Shown: positions 34,628-43,832, numbered from the stretch's first letter. The stretch is DNA of 56,963 bases from Desulfovirgula thermocuniculi DSM 16036 (GCF_000429345.1 NZ_AUBR01000016.1:1-56963); one strand, 5' to 3'. Numbers and translations: made by a program. The notes: a model not told the origin generated them from the sequence alone.

Positions 34628-35402
34628 GTTAGACTGCTTCGCGTATACCAATGCCCTGCGCCGTGTGCACCCCGGGGAAAAGCTTGCCTTTGCCCTCCTC
34701 TCTATGACCGCCTGCCTCGCTTCCGCCGGTCCGCTGGTGCCCCTTCTGGTGCTGGCGTTGATGACGGTGGCTATCACCCGAGGAGCACGCGTACCCGGGC
34801 ACGTATACCTTAAACTCATGCTCGTCCCTCTAGGCTTTGCCCTGGCCGGGGTAGTTACCGTGGCCTTTAACTTGGGGCGGGCAGGAAGCACGTACCTTTT
34901 CAGTATTACCGTGCACGGGCTGACCATCAGCACCAGTTATGCCGACCTCTACCGGGCAGGCCTCATCCTGGCCAAATCCATAGGAGCTACCTCCTGCCTC
35001 TACTTCTTAACCCTCACCACGCCGGTGGTAGAGGTGGCCTGCCTTTTGCGTAAAGCCAGGCTCCCGGCACTCTGGGTTGAATTGCTCTGCCTCATTTACC
35101 GCTTCATCTTTGTGGTTATGGAAACGGCAGAGAAAATCTACATCTCACAGTCCGCTCGCTGGGGCTACTCTACCCTGAAAAATGCCTACCGGTCGCTGGG
35201 CCAGCTGGTATCGGTCCTCCTGGTGAGGTCTCTGCACCACTCCAGAGCTTTGTACACCGCCCTCCTGGCGCGGGGGTACGACGGTGAACTGCAGGTGCTC
35301 GAAGAGCGCTTTGAGGTTTCCAGAAAAAACTGGGCCTTCATCACGGGAACGGGTGCAGTCCTGTTCTTTTTGGGCCTGGCCGGGCGGGGGTGGCCATTTT
35401 GA
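34620..35402 (+). CDS. cbiQ: CbiQ, transmembrane coupling component of cobalt ECF transporter
   Basis: A 260-residue T-component with five or so membrane helices. The coupling helices carry the Ala-Arg-Gly-type motifs around SARWGY and LLARGYDGEL. It starts at a GTG at 34620 overlapping cbiN, and ends 13 bp inside cbiO. Confidence 0.92.
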   Translation: MLKLDCFAYTNALRRVHPGEKLAFALLSMTACLASAGPLVPLLVLALMTVAITRGARVPGHVYLKLMLVPLGFALAGVVTVAFNLGRAGSTYLFSITVHGLTISTSYADLYRAGLILAKSIGATSCLYFLTLTTPVVEVACLLRKARLPALWVELLCLIYRFIFVVMETAEKIYISQSARWGYSTLKNAYRSLGQLVSVLLVRSLHHSRALYTALLARGYDGELQVLEERFEVSRKNWAFITGTGAVLFFLGLAGRGWPF

Positions 35403-36232
35403 AGTATATCCTTGAGGCCAGGGACCTTTATTTTACTTACCCGGACGGTACCCCCGCCTTAAAGGGCGCTTCCCTGGCTGTAGAAGAAGGAAAGAGGGTA
35501 GCCATTTTGGGCCCCAACGGAGCCGGCAAAACTACCCTCTTCCTTCACTTCAACGGCATTCTCCGCCCGCAAAAAGGAAAGGTGCTTTACGCCGGGAAAG
35601 AGGTACAGTACGACCGCCGCTTTTTAAAGCAGCTGCGCCGGGAGGTAGGCATAGTTTTCCAGGATCCCGACTCCCAGCTCTTTTCGGCCAGCGTGTTCCA
35701 GGAAGTCTCCTTCGGCCCAATGAACCTGGGTCTCCCAAAAGAAGAGGTAGCCCGTTTGGTGGAAGAAGCCATGGAGGCTACGGAAATAAGCGCTCTTAGG
35801 GACAAACCCACCCACCTCCTGAGCTACGGCCAGAAGAAAAGGGTCTGCCTGGCTGGGGTGCTGGCCATGAAACCCCGCGTGCTCATCTGCGACGAACCCA
35901 CGGCAGGGCTTGACCCAAAGTACGCCCGCCAGAGCATGGAGCTTTTTGACCGCCTGCACCAGAGAGGCACCACTATTATCCTGGCCACCCACGACGTGGA
36001 CCTGGCCTATTCCTGGGCTGACTACGCCTACTTTATGGAGGGCGGTAAGGTGGTGGGAGAAGGCCTGCCGCAGGAAGTTTTCCGTGACACACGACTCCTG
36101 GAAAGCTGTAACTTGACCCGGCCCTGGCTGGTGGAGTTTTTCGAACTCCTTTGCAGTCAAAAGGTGCTTCCAGAGGATTCTTCCCCGCCTCGTAACAGGG
36201 AGGAGCTTGTCCAGCTTTTCCTTGCGGTGTAG
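35390..36232 (+). CDS. cbiO: CbiO, ATPase of cobalt ECF transporter
   Basis: A 280-residue ABC ATPase: Walker A GPNGAGKTT, Q-loop in VFQDPDSQLFS, signature LSYGQKKRV, Walker B VLICDEPTAGLDP and the H-loop in ATHDVD. It starts at a GTG overlapping cbiQ. A Met-Cys-rich C-terminal extension is not seen. It completes a self-contained ECF importer for Co(II). Confidence 0.94.
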   Translation: MAILKYILEARDLYFTYPDGTPALKGASLAVEEGKRVAILGPNGAGKTTLFLHFNGILRPQKGKVLYAGKEVQYDRRFLKQLRREVGIVFQDPDSQLFSASVFQEVSFGPMNLGLPKEEVARLVEEAMEATEISALRDKPTHLLSYGQKKRVCLAGVLAMKPRVLICDEPTAGLDPKYARQSMELFDRLHQRGTTIILATHDVDLAYSWADYAYFMEGGKVVGEGLPQEVFRDTRLLESCNLTRPWLVEFFELLCSQKVLPEDSSPPRNREELVQLFLAV

Positions 36233-36253
36233 CGGTGTATAAGGAGGAATGCT

Positions 36254-37417
36254 ATGTGGATTAGGAACAGAATCCGTCGAAAGTTGCGTTTCCTACCCCT
36301 ATCCTCCTTAAACCAAACGATGAAAGCAAACTATGCTATTGCCGTGTTTCAGGCCTTTCTGGCAGCCACCTTGTTCGGGGTTAGTATTCCCCTAGCCAAG
36401 GTACTGTTGGGTGGAATAGGACCTGTTCCCCTAGCTGCCCTACTTTACCTGGGGAGCAGTACCGGGTTGTTAATAATCAAAGCCGGCCAGCATCTAACTC
36501 GGCCGGCAGTAATTAAGGAAGCCGCTTTAAAACGAACCGACGTACCTTGGTTGCTGGGGGCACTCTTGGCAGGGGGCGTAGCCGCACCTATATTACTTTT
36601 CTTTAGCTTGGAGCACACTCCTGCGGCTACCGCCTCCCTGCTTTTGAACTTTGAAGGTGTTGCTACAGCTATCATTGCAGCGCTAATTTTCGGGGAGGCA
36701 ATTGGCACCAGGACATGGTGGGCCATTATTGCTATTACTGCGGGGGGTATTCTTCTCTCTTGGGACGAAAGGGGTGCCTGGGGTTTTTCCGGTGCTGCTT
36801 TCGGGATACTTGGTTCCTGTTTTCTCTGGGGCCTGGATAATAATCTTACCCGGAATATTTCAGCAAAAGACCCCTTGACCATCGCAATCTTTAAGGGTCT
36901 CGGAGCCGGTGTCATTTCCCTAATTTTAACAAACATCAGCAACAGTTCACTTCCCGGTCCAAGCCAGGTGTTATCTGTTATGCTCCTGGGTGGGTTCAGT
37001 TACGGCCTAAGTCTTGTTTTCTATGTCCTGGCCTTGCGTAGTTTGGGAGCAGCGCGTACCAGCGCCATCTTTGGCCTGGCTCCCTTCGTCGGTGCCGCAA
37101 TTTCTCTTGCCATCTTTCGGGAAACTCCCTCTCCTTTCCTCCTCTGGGCCTTGCTTGCTATGGCCATCGGGGCTTTCCTACTCCTTGGCGAGGAACACGA
37201 CCATACTCACCTTCACGAAGCTTTAGAACATGAACACCGACATCGCCACGACGACGGCCATCATTCCCATCAACACGATACAGAAGTACCCCCAGGATTG
37301 GTTCATTCTCACTGGCATCGGCACGAGGCCATCATTCACAGCCATCGGCACTTACCAGACCTACATCACAGGCATAACCATGCTCTTGCCTCCCGTAGCC
37401 GTCAAAAACAACAGTAA
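36254..37417 (+). CDS. EamA/DMT-family transporter with His-rich cytoplasmic tail
   Basis: A 387-residue protein with two EamA repeats (about ten helices, first at residues 25-50, last ending near 315). The final 70 residues hold a histidine-rich tail (HDHTHLHEALEHEHRHRHDD, HSHWHRHEA), a likely metal-binding region. AAGGAGGAAT precedes the ATG. Standing 21 bp after cbiO, it may move or sense cobalt or nickel; EamA proteins otherwise export amino acids or metabolites. The metal role is inferred. Confidence 0.8.
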   Translation: MWIRNRIRRKLRFLPLSSLNQTMKANYAIAVFQAFLAATLFGVSIPLAKVLLGGIGPVPLAALLYLGSSTGLLIIKAGQHLTRPAVIKEAALKRTDVPWLLGALLAGGVAAPILLFFSLEHTPAATASLLLNFEGVATAIIAALIFGEAIGTRTWWAIIAITAGGILLSWDERGAWGFSGAAFGILGSCFLWGLDNNLTRNISAKDPLTIAIFKGLGAGVISLILTNISNSSLPGPSQVLSVMLLGGFSYGLSLVFYVLALRSLGAARTSAIFGLAPFVGAAISLAIFRETPSPFLLWALLAMAIGAFLLLGEEHDHTHLHEALEHEHRHRHDDGHHSHQHDTEVPPGLVHSHWHRHEAIIHSHRHLPDLHHRHNHALASRSRQKQQ

Positions 37418-37604
37418 CCTTGATAAGTCTTGAACCTCATGGAATTTCGGTAGCGCCTTTTTTCGCGATTTTTAAGCTGTGTTTTCACCAGCAACCCCTG
37501 TGATAGCCCTTGAAGGGCCGCCACCTTCATTTTCCACTTTTCTCGGGACGACACCGCTTCCCGGCGCCTTCCTGTTAAATACTCTCAAGATGAAGGGCCA
37601 CAAG

Positions 37605-38537
37605 TTACCTTTTCGTCGTTCGAACCTTACCTTCGCTGGGCTTGGTACTTCGTTCCAGGGAAAATATGGCGCCGAGCCGCGCCACGAGGTTTTCCCCAGG
37701 AAAGACCTCTATGCGTGCTACGTAAACCTCTCCTGGTAAGTTCAAGCGATCCTTTTGAATCCAAAAACGCCGTATACCTGCCTCGCGCAACAGCGCTTCC
37801 AGCTCCGGCGTTGAGTCCCCGTACGGAGGAGCAAACTCGGTAACTTCAATGCCCAGCTTCTCCAGTTCCAGCTTCATAAGCTGGATATCCGCCCACACAC
37901 GCGCACGATATTCTTCTAGACTCTCTCCCGGCAGAGGGCGGGCAATCCAGGAACCGCTTTCCGTCCAGCGGTGGCCATCATAGGTATGGCCGCCAAAAAT
38001 CCAGCCTTTTTCAATCAACTCGCGCGTTTCCTTGGCAGTCAAATGCGGCCTGGCCCGCTCCGGCCGGGGATGGTTGGAGTACCACTTCGCTATCGGGAAC
38101 ACAAAAGCCGCCATATTACGTTTGCGCAAAACGGGAAAGGCGTACTTATAGACCCCCTCATAGCCGTCATCAAAGCTTAGAACCACAGCCCCAGGAGGAA
38201 GATCCTTTTTTCCTTCAAGGTAGGCTAAAAAGTCGGCAGGCGCAACTACGCGGAACCCCGCTGGCTGTAAAGAGTCCAAAAGCTTTGCCAACTCCTCGGG
38301 AGTGATTACAGCCGGGCTGCCCGCTGATTTCGGGTCAACTTCGTGAAACAGTAACACCGCTACTCCTTTCCTAAAGGCATTTTGAGCCGTTACGGGTACG
38401 GAAGAAAACCCTTTTTCCCCTTTTGCTCCGGATATTGTTAACGCACACCCCGCCAGCATTAGGAGTGCAGGTAAGATTAAAAAAATTACTGACAGCCTAA
38501 CCTTGCTGGCTGCTAATCCTAACCCTTCCCAACGCAC
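37605..38537 (-). CDS. Polysaccharide deacetylase (NodB) lipoprotein
   Basis: A 310-residue NodB-domain enzyme. The lipobox LMLAGC lies near residue 31, so it is probably a membrane-anchored lipoprotein. Catalytic features: FHEVDP, VLSFDDGYEG (the DD metal pair), FGGHTYDGHRW (HxxxH) and APPYGDSTPE. It may deacetylate peptidoglycan or another wall glycan. The GTG at 38537 is the only convincing start but has no clear ribosome site. Confidence 0.85.
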   Translation of the reverse strand: MRWEGLGLAASKVRLSVIFLILPALLMLAGCALTISGAKGEKGFSSVPVTAQNAFRKGVAVLLFHEVDPKSAGSPAVITPEELAKLLDSLQPAGFRVVAPADFLAYLEGKKDLPPGAVVLSFDDGYEGVYKYAFPVLRKRNMAAFVFPIAKWYSNHPRPERARPHLTAKETRELIEKGWIFGGHTYDGHRWTESGSWIARPLPGESLEEYRARVWADIQLMKLELEKLGIEVTEFAPPYGDSTPELEALLREAGIRRFWIQKDRLNLPGEVYVARIEVFPGENLVARLGAIFSLERSTKPSEGKVRTTKR

Positions 38538-38753
38538 GCCGGCAAAAGCACCAACCTTCCCCGTACACCAAAACTTTCCGGCGCGGTGGCCCCTAGCTTC
38601 AGCTATAAGGAAGAGCGCCGGTAAATCTTTGCACTTCCATATTTTCTAACCCATCTTTTCTTTCTCCTGCCGTTTACAAAACCGCCGCGGGAAAGCCCTA
38701 CCCCTTCGAGACCTACTAACAGATGTCATGCAAATTCCTCCACAGATAATTCA

Positions 38754-38807
38754 GGCCACGAAGGCTCTCCTTCATGAGGCTAAAAAGTCAGCCTTCGTGG
38801 CCTTTTT
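38754..38807 (+). terminator. Orphan plus-strand intrinsic terminator
   Basis: GGCCACGAAGGCT (38754-38766) pairs perfectly with AGCCTTCGTGGCC (38790-38802), followed by TTTTT. No plus-strand gene ends upstream for more than 1.3 kb; the flanking coding region (deacetylase) is on the other strand. It may end a small RNA. The rest of 38538-38850 shows no gene. Confidence 0.75.
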
Positions 38808-38852
38808 CCTATTTACCGGTTGCAAGACCCTTTTTCTCAGAGGTAAGGAATC

Positions 38853-38990
38853 ATGGGGCAGATACAACAAAACCTTCTACTTCCACACCAACCACCACAA
38901 CCTGGAATGAGCTCAATTGTGAACCCATTTTTGGCAGCCTTGCCACCCGCTCTCCAGGTACCAATATTGTCTGCACGCAATAGCTTTTAA
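38853..38990 (+). CDS. Possible 45-residue small protein
   Basis: An ATG behind AGAGGTAAGG opens a 45-codon frame whose end is 2 bp from the converging PDGLE gene stop. The product is Gln/Pro-rich at first, then PFLAALPPALQVPIL. No family is recognised. It lies just downstream of the orphan terminator and may or may not be translated. Confidence 0.25.
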   Translation: MGQIQQNLLLPHQPPQPGMSSIVNPFLAALPPALQVPILSARNSF

Positions 38991-38992
38991 AG

Positions 38993-39325
38993 TCACTCCC
39001 GCCTTTCTTCTTTCCCCTGCATGGAGGAAGAGGAGGTTAACCTGCGGGTTCCCGCCAGGGCCCTTCCCAGAAAGTACATAACTCCAAAAACTAAAGCGGT
39101 ACCAATTATGCCAGAAAGCGATGTGGCCAGGCCTTCGTTGGAAACCCCAGGAAACTTGTAGTCGGGCATCGGAACATGAATTAGTTCCTTGCCCTCCGCT
39201 AAATCGAGAAACCCCTTATCCTCAGCTACCCTCTCCAGTCCGTCAGGATAAGGACAGGCAAATGGAGAAAGTAATGCCGCCACCACAAGAGCAATTAGAA
39301 GCCCCAGGAGAACGCTTTTTCTCAT
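38993..39325 (-). CDS. PDGLE-domain membrane protein (CbiN/NikN-like)
   Basis: A 110-residue protein with membrane helices near residues 5-22 and 65-88. PYPDGLERVAEDKGF between them is the PDGLE signature of the extracytoplasmic accessory subunit of Co/Ni ECF transporters. It overlaps the upstream CbiM-like stop by 4 bp. The pair has no Q or O subunit of its own nearby. Confidence 0.9.
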   Translation of the reverse strand: MRKSVLLGLLIALVVAALLSPFACPYPDGLERVAEDKGFLDLAEGKELIHVPMPDYKFPGVSNEGLATSLSGIIGTALVFGVMYFLGRALAGTRRLTSSSSMQGKEERRE

Positions 39326-39981
39326 TTCTTCTCACCCGCCAAGAAATGCCTCTGTCCAGGCTGCTCTACTCCAATGGCCCGGAATATAAAGGAAACCGCT
39401 ACAACAGTAATTACCCCCTCACCAATGCCAATAAGTGCATGCCATCCCATCATGGCCGGCAGGACTACTCCCAAGGGCACCGTGCCGGAAAAAGCAAGCT
39501 CAAGGCTGCATGCCAGCGCTGCGGCTACCACTGAAACCCAAGAGGCCAGGAAAATAGCCACCACGCGACTGGTATTTCCCCTAAAAAGGCCCGTAATCGA
39601 GCGGTAAACACCATAAGCCACCCACGGCGCAATAACGGCCATGTTCAGCACGTTGGCCCCCAATGCGGTGAGGCCGCCGTCATAAAAGAAGAGCATTTGG
39701 ATGACCAGCACAGCAGTCATGACAAGCATGGCGCTCCATGGCCCGAGTAGTAGAGTTGCCAGAGTTGCCCCCAGGAGGTGGCCTGAAGTGCCCCCCGCCA
39801 CGGGGAAGTTAACCATTTGCGCAGCAAAGATGAAGGCCCCCATCACTCCAAGCACCGGTACCTGGCGCTCCTCCAACGCCTTCCTGGTCTGAGCCAGCGC
39901 CCCGGCCAGCGCACCAGCACTTAACGCGCTGGCACCCACCCATACCTTTGGGTCTAAAAAGCCGTCGGGAATATGCACCAA
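39322..39981 (-). CDS. cbiM: Second CbiM/NikM-type S-component
   Basis: A 219-residue S-component starting MVHIPDGFLDPKVW. The Met-x-His N-terminus here needs no signal peptide, unlike the copy at 33.6 kb. VNFPVAGGTSGHLLGATLAT and the GLTALGANVLNMA segments are CbiM/NikM hallmarks. It forms a minus-strand pair with the PDGLE protein. The metal (Co or Ni) is undetermined; it may share the CbiQO of the other operon. Confidence 0.9.
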   Translation of the reverse strand: MVHIPDGFLDPKVWVGASALSAGALAGALAQTRKALEERQVPVLGVMGAFIFAAQMVNFPVAGGTSGHLLGATLATLLLGPWSAMLVMTAVLVIQMLFFYDGGLTALGANVLNMAVIAPWVAYGVYRSITGLFRGNTSRVVAIFLASWVSVVAAALACSLELAFSGTVPLGVVLPAMMGWHALIGIGEGVITVVAVSFIFRAIGVEQPGQRHFLAGEKK

Positions 39982-40025
39982 TACCGCCCTCCTCTGGAGT
40001 TTTTGTGAGGTTAAGGAAATTAAAA

Positions 40026-40070
40026 GTGACCACTCCGGTCCATTCTAATTTTGGAGACCTTCGTGGTCAC
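40026..40070 (-). promoter_or_regulatory. Inverted repeat upstream of the second cbiM
   Basis: GTGACCAC (40026-40033) and GTGGTCAC (40063-40070) form a stem with a partial inner GGTCTCC/GGACC helix. On the minus strand it is followed by TTTTAATTT, so it can act as an attenuator 45 bp before the gene. No known riboswitch is recognised. Confidence 0.45.
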
Positions 40071-40105
40071 CGCTGTCCATTGTATTGCTTTAAAAGCGGC
40101 TTGGA

Positions 40106-40134
40106 AGAAAAACCCCCCGTGCCTCCTTGGCACG
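40106..40134 (-). terminator. Minus-strand terminator upstream of the second cbiM
   Basis: CGTGCC and GGCACG (40118-40134) flank a five-base loop; on the minus strand GGGGGG then TTTTTC follows. No minus-strand gene ends upstream. It may belong to a regulated leader, together with the hairpin at 40026-40070. Confidence 0.6.
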
Positions 40135-40271
40135 ATTGCTACAAGCTGCTCCTAATGAAATTATTCTCCCTGGCCTCCTAAAACTCCTGCTATATTTGGA
40201 TTAAATTCTCCTTCCGAAAGAAATATCTCGTTAACCAATGGCCAGCCCAGGAAAGAAGTGACCGTGGTAAT

Positions 40272-40775
40272 ATGCCACATATAACAATGGCAGAGGCACT
40301 ATTAGCTTGCTTGCTCAATAGGGTACAGCGAAAAGGCTATCTGTCCGCTGCAACCGAGCGAAGAAGCATCTTTGCCGGAATCATCCGGCAAACCGCCGTT
40401 TTTTTAACCCGGTACCTCAAAACATATCTGCTTTCACAAAAGCGGGGAATTCCCCCTGTCGCGCACCAAGCTCAGACAGAAAACGTAGAGCAGGACCTGG
40501 CACAACCTGTATTTGAGCATTTTAATATAGAGACCTTGGAAGACCGAGCTGTTCCTCCCCTTTTGGCAAATTGGATTTGGAGTATTTTTCATATGCCACT
40601 TTCCCCTTCAAGGGGAATCACCATGTGGTCGAATCTTATAAGCGATTTTTGTTACAATTCCATGGAAAACAGGAAAAAAAGAAAAATCAAGCACCCTTGC
40701 GCCCGAACATACCGAAAGGAGAAAAATAACACCAACGCGTTCCGGCAGAATTATTTCCACCTGGGAAGGCTTTGA
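40272..40775 (+). CDS. Uncertain open frame, 167 codons
   Basis: An ATG frame of 167 codons without recognisable domains. The ribosome site is weak and the composition (Arg, Lys and Ile rich) is unlike neighbouring proteins. A stem-loop (TTGCCGGA/TCCGGCAA at 40372-40391) with a nearby TTTTTTT run sits inside it, so 40135-40837 may instead be non-coding leader of the KimA-like gene. I do not recognise a known riboswitch there. Confidence 0.2.
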   Translation: MPHITMAEALLACLLNRVQRKGYLSAATERRSIFAGIIRQTAVFLTRYLKTYLLSQKRGIPPVAHQAQTENVEQDLAQPVFEHFNIETLEDRAVPPLLANWIWSIFHMPLSPSRGITMWSNLISDFCYNSMENRKKRKIKHPCARTYRKEKNNTNAFRQNYFHLGRL

Positions 40776-40837
40776 CTTGCCAGAGCTGCGAGTCTTAAAA
40801 ACTAATCGTGGCAAACTTCATTACAGGAGGCAAGCCC

Positions 40838-42682
40838 ATGCCCAGGTTTTTAAAGAGGCTCCTGATAGGTCCCCCCCTGCCAAACCAGGCCCTGGTCAGG
40901 GAGAGACTTCCCAAGTGGAAGGCACTGGCCATCTTTTCCTCCGATGCCTTATCCTCCGTTGCCTACGGCCCGGAGCAGATAGTGCTCGTCCTTGTCTCGG
41001 CAAGTCTTGCCCTCTACAGCTTTACCATCCCTATCGCGCTGGCTATCATCGCCTTGCTCGGCATTGTCAGTCTGTCTTACGCCCAGGTTGCCCAGGCCAA
41101 CCCGGGTGGAGGGGGTTCATACTCCGTAGCCAAAAAGAACCTCAACGAGACGGTTGCGCTGGTTGCGGCAGCTTCACTATTCATCGACTACATTCTAACA
41201 GTGGCGGTAAGCGTTTCTTCAGGAACGGATGCCATTACCTCGGCTTTCCCCTGCCTCTACCCTTTCCGCACCTCTATCGACCTCTTTGTCCTCTTCGGCA
41301 TCCTCATGCTGATCAATCTACGGGGCGTGCGTGAGTCTTCCACAGTCTTCGTCTTTCCCACCTACGGCTTTATAGCCGGCATGCTTGCTCTAATAGTCGC
41401 CGGCTTCTATCAGGCCTTCATCATCGCCGACAGACCTCCCTTCACCCTCCCCACCGGGCAGGTAGCCTGGAATAGCGCCGCCTTGTTCATTGTCTTGCGC
41501 GCCTTTGCCAGCGGCTGTAGCTCAATGACCGGGATAGAAGCCATCTCCAACGGTGTGCCCATGTTTAAGCCCCCGGAAACTGCTAACGCCCGCAAAACAA
41601 CCTACATGATGGCCATGCTGCTGGGCGTTATGTTTGGCGGCATCACCTACCTGTACGTTTACCACCAGCTGCTGCCACTGAGCGAGCAGACCATGCTCTC
41701 GCAGCTCGCCCAAGCCGTTTTTGCACGTACTTGGCCTTACTACTACATTCAGTTCACCACCATGCTGATCCTCTACCTGGCAGCCAACACCTCCTACAAC
41801 GGCCTGCCGCCGCTTCTCTCCCTGCTGGCAAGGGACGGTTATATGCCGCGGTATCTCGCGGCGCGCGGCGACCGCCTGGTCTTCTCCAACGGCATTATCC
41901 TGCTCTCCATAGTGTCAGCTGCTTTCATTTTCTTCTTCCGGGGAAATACCGAACACCTCATCGCCCTTTATGCCCTAGGCGTATTCATTTCCTTTACCAT
42001 CTCCCAGGCGGGAATGGTCGTACACTGGTGCCGTGAAAAAGGCAGGGGCTGGCGGTTAAAGGCGCTGATCAACGGCATAGGGGCGGCAGTGACCACCCTT
42101 GTGGCAGGAGTTATCGTCATCACCAAGTTCATCTACGGGGCCTGGCTAGTGGTGATTTTGATCCCTCTCCTAATAGCCATGTTTAGAAAAGTACACCAGC
42201 ATTATCAGGACATGCGGGAGCAACTAAGGCTTCCGCCGGAAAGTTACAGGGGAGGCAGCTTTAAACGGCCGATGGGGCGAAACCTGGTAATTGTACCCAT
42301 TGCCGGGGTAAACCGGGTGGTGGAGAACACGCTGGCTTATGCTAAAACCATCTCCCCTCATATTACCGCCCTTTACGTGAGCACCGATGAGGAAAGCAGC
42401 CGGGAAGTGGAGGAAAAGTGGCGGAGGTGGGAGACAGGGATTGAGCTGGTGGTGCGGTACTCGCCGTACCGAACCATCCTCGAGCCCATCGTTGAATATG
42501 TGAACCAGGTGCGGAGGAACGCCCAACCAGGAGATTTCATTACTCTGTTGATCCCGGAATTTGAGCCCCGGAAGTGGTGGCACCGCTTCCTGCACAACCA
42601 GACAGCCTGGTTTTTACGCACCTACTTCCTTCTTCACGAAGACGTGGCCGTGTGTGTGGTACCTTTCCGGCTACAAAAGTAG
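40838..42682 (+). CDS. kimA: KimA-like potassium transporter (APC superfamily)
   Basis: A 614-residue membrane protein. The N-terminal block FLKRLLIGPPLPNQ and ALAIFSSDALSSVAYGPEQ is typical of KimA (YdaO), a high-affinity K+ importer, with twelve or so membrane helices. The C-terminal 170 residues form a cytoplasmic Usp-like domain (NLVIVPIAGVNRVVENTLAYA). The ATG at 40838 lies 7 bp after AGGAGGC. KimA genes are often controlled by c-di-AMP riboswitches; none was recognised upstream. Confidence 0.85.
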   Translation: MPRFLKRLLIGPPLPNQALVRERLPKWKALAIFSSDALSSVAYGPEQIVLVLVSASLALYSFTIPIALAIIALLGIVSLSYAQVAQANPGGGGSYSVAKKNLNETVALVAAASLFIDYILTVAVSVSSGTDAITSAFPCLYPFRTSIDLFVLFGILMLINLRGVRESSTVFVFPTYGFIAGMLALIVAGFYQAFIIADRPPFTLPTGQVAWNSAALFIVLRAFASGCSSMTGIEAISNGVPMFKPPETANARKTTYMMAMLLGVMFGGITYLYVYHQLLPLSEQTMLSQLAQAVFARTWPYYYIQFTTMLILYLAANTSYNGLPPLLSLLARDGYMPRYLAARGDRLVFSNGIILLSIVSAAFIFFFRGNTEHLIALYALGVFISFTISQAGMVVHWCREKGRGWRLKALINGIGAAVTTLVAGVIVITKFIYGAWLVVILIPLLIAMFRKVHQHYQDMREQLRLPPESYRGGSFKRPMGRNLVIVPIAGVNRVVENTLAYAKTISPHITALYVSTDEESSREVEEKWRRWETGIELVVRYSPYRTILEPIVEYVNQVRRNAQPGDFITLLIPEFEPRKWWHRFLHNQTAWFLRTYFLLHEDVAVCVVPFRLQK

Positions 42683-43071
42683 CTTACCTATCCACTTACC
42701 GTGACCTCCTCCCCCAATGAACTGGGGAGCGTCCACGGAGAAAACGGCATCCGGAACGTCGGGGCCCGTGATTAGGTACTCTTGAGGTTCCTGCATGTAG
42801 CGTGTCCCGCCGCATGCAGTACACGGGTACGACCTTCCGGCCGCACCATAGCTTGGCCACTAAGACAAAAAAGATTTGAAAAACTTTGTGCTTCGGGCTT
42901 ACACCCTGTGAGGGGACCCGTGTATCCCCTTAATGAATTTGAGGAGAATTACAGCCCCCTCACATTCTCCCACTTTTCTAAAAAGAGTAAAGGCTAAGAA
43001 GGTATATGTTACCTGTTCTGAGTAATATATACTTGAGTGTAATCTACTACTTATCTTGGGAGGGAACGCCT
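42683..43071. other. Gene-poor gap, possible IS605-type end
   Basis: CTCCCC (42709-42714) and GGGGAG (42724-42729) make a small hairpin in GTGACCTCCTCCCCC context. That resembles the terminal hairpins of IS200/IS605 elements. The minus strand encodes a CxxC pair beside it (PCTACGG) without an intact gene. A relic of a mobile element is possible; otherwise I see nothing in this stretch. Confidence 0.25.
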
Positions 43072-43686
43072 TTGAGAAAGACCCGCTCCAAATTCCTCTG
43101 GCTTGTTGTGCTTCTCGTAATCCTTGCAGTCGCAGGCTGCGCCGGGAAGGCTGCCACCAGTGCCAGCCCACCACCTGCTGGTTCCCAACCAGGTAGTGCT
43201 GCGAGTTTCAGTGTTTATTTCCCCCGCGCGGGGCAAGACCCGGCGCCCGTTCTCTGTGAACTTTACGGAAAAGCCAATCAGACCCTAGACGTTGCCATTT
43301 ACGGGCTAACCCACCCAGAGATAGTTAAGGCTATCGTTGATGCTCATAAACGGGGCGTTAAGGTGCGGGTCATTACTGACCGCGAGCAAGCGGAAAGTAC
43401 CGTTCAAAAGCACGCCATCAGCACTCTCCTGCTGGCTGGCATCCCAGTTAAGGAGAACACCCACTCCGGGCTCATGCACCTAAAGATGAGTATTATTGAC
43501 GGGGCGATAGCCACTACGGGCAGCTATAACTACACGAAGTCAGCCAGCGAGAAGAACGATGAAATGCTTGTAGTGATTAAAGATCCAGCATTTGTCAAAA
43601 TATGCCAGGAAGAGTTTGCTCGTATGTGGGCAGATGAAAAGAACTTTGTCTCGCTGGAGAACAAAGGAAAGGGAGCTAAGCATTAG
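43072..43686 (+). CDS. Phospholipase D-family lipoprotein nuclease (single HKD)
   Basis: A 204-residue protein. The TTG at 43072 follows GGGAGGG and begins MRKTRSKFLWL, a lipoprotein signal with lipobox VAGC. One HKD motif is present (HLKMSIIDGAIATTGSYN), as in Nuc-type endonucleases and pld-like proteins that dimerise to complete the site. It is probably attached outside the membrane. Substrate: nucleic acid or phospholipid. Confidence 0.85.
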   Translation: MRKTRSKFLWLVVLLVILAVAGCAGKAATSASPPPAGSQPGSAASFSVYFPRAGQDPAPVLCELYGKANQTLDVAIYGLTHPEIVKAIVDAHKRGVKVRVITDREQAESTVQKHAISTLLLAGIPVKENTHSGLMHLKMSIIDGAIATTGSYNYTKSASEKNDEMLVVIKDPAFVKICQEEFARMWADEKNFVSLENKGKGAKH

Positions 43687-43832
43687 GCCACGATAGAGAA
43701 ATCCCTTCAACGGTACCGGTACTTGCCGCTGGTAACACCGCTTCTGGATTAGGTTTTTCCCTTGGCTCAAACAGCAAGGCTCTGGAGTGAAATGGATGTG
43801 TTCACAGTCGATTAATAAGGAGTACTCCACCT

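Noticed and set aside
40500-40837. c-di-AMP (ydaO-type) riboswitch before the KimA-like gene
   Set aside because: KimA genes often have one, but the conserved blocks were not found in this leader.
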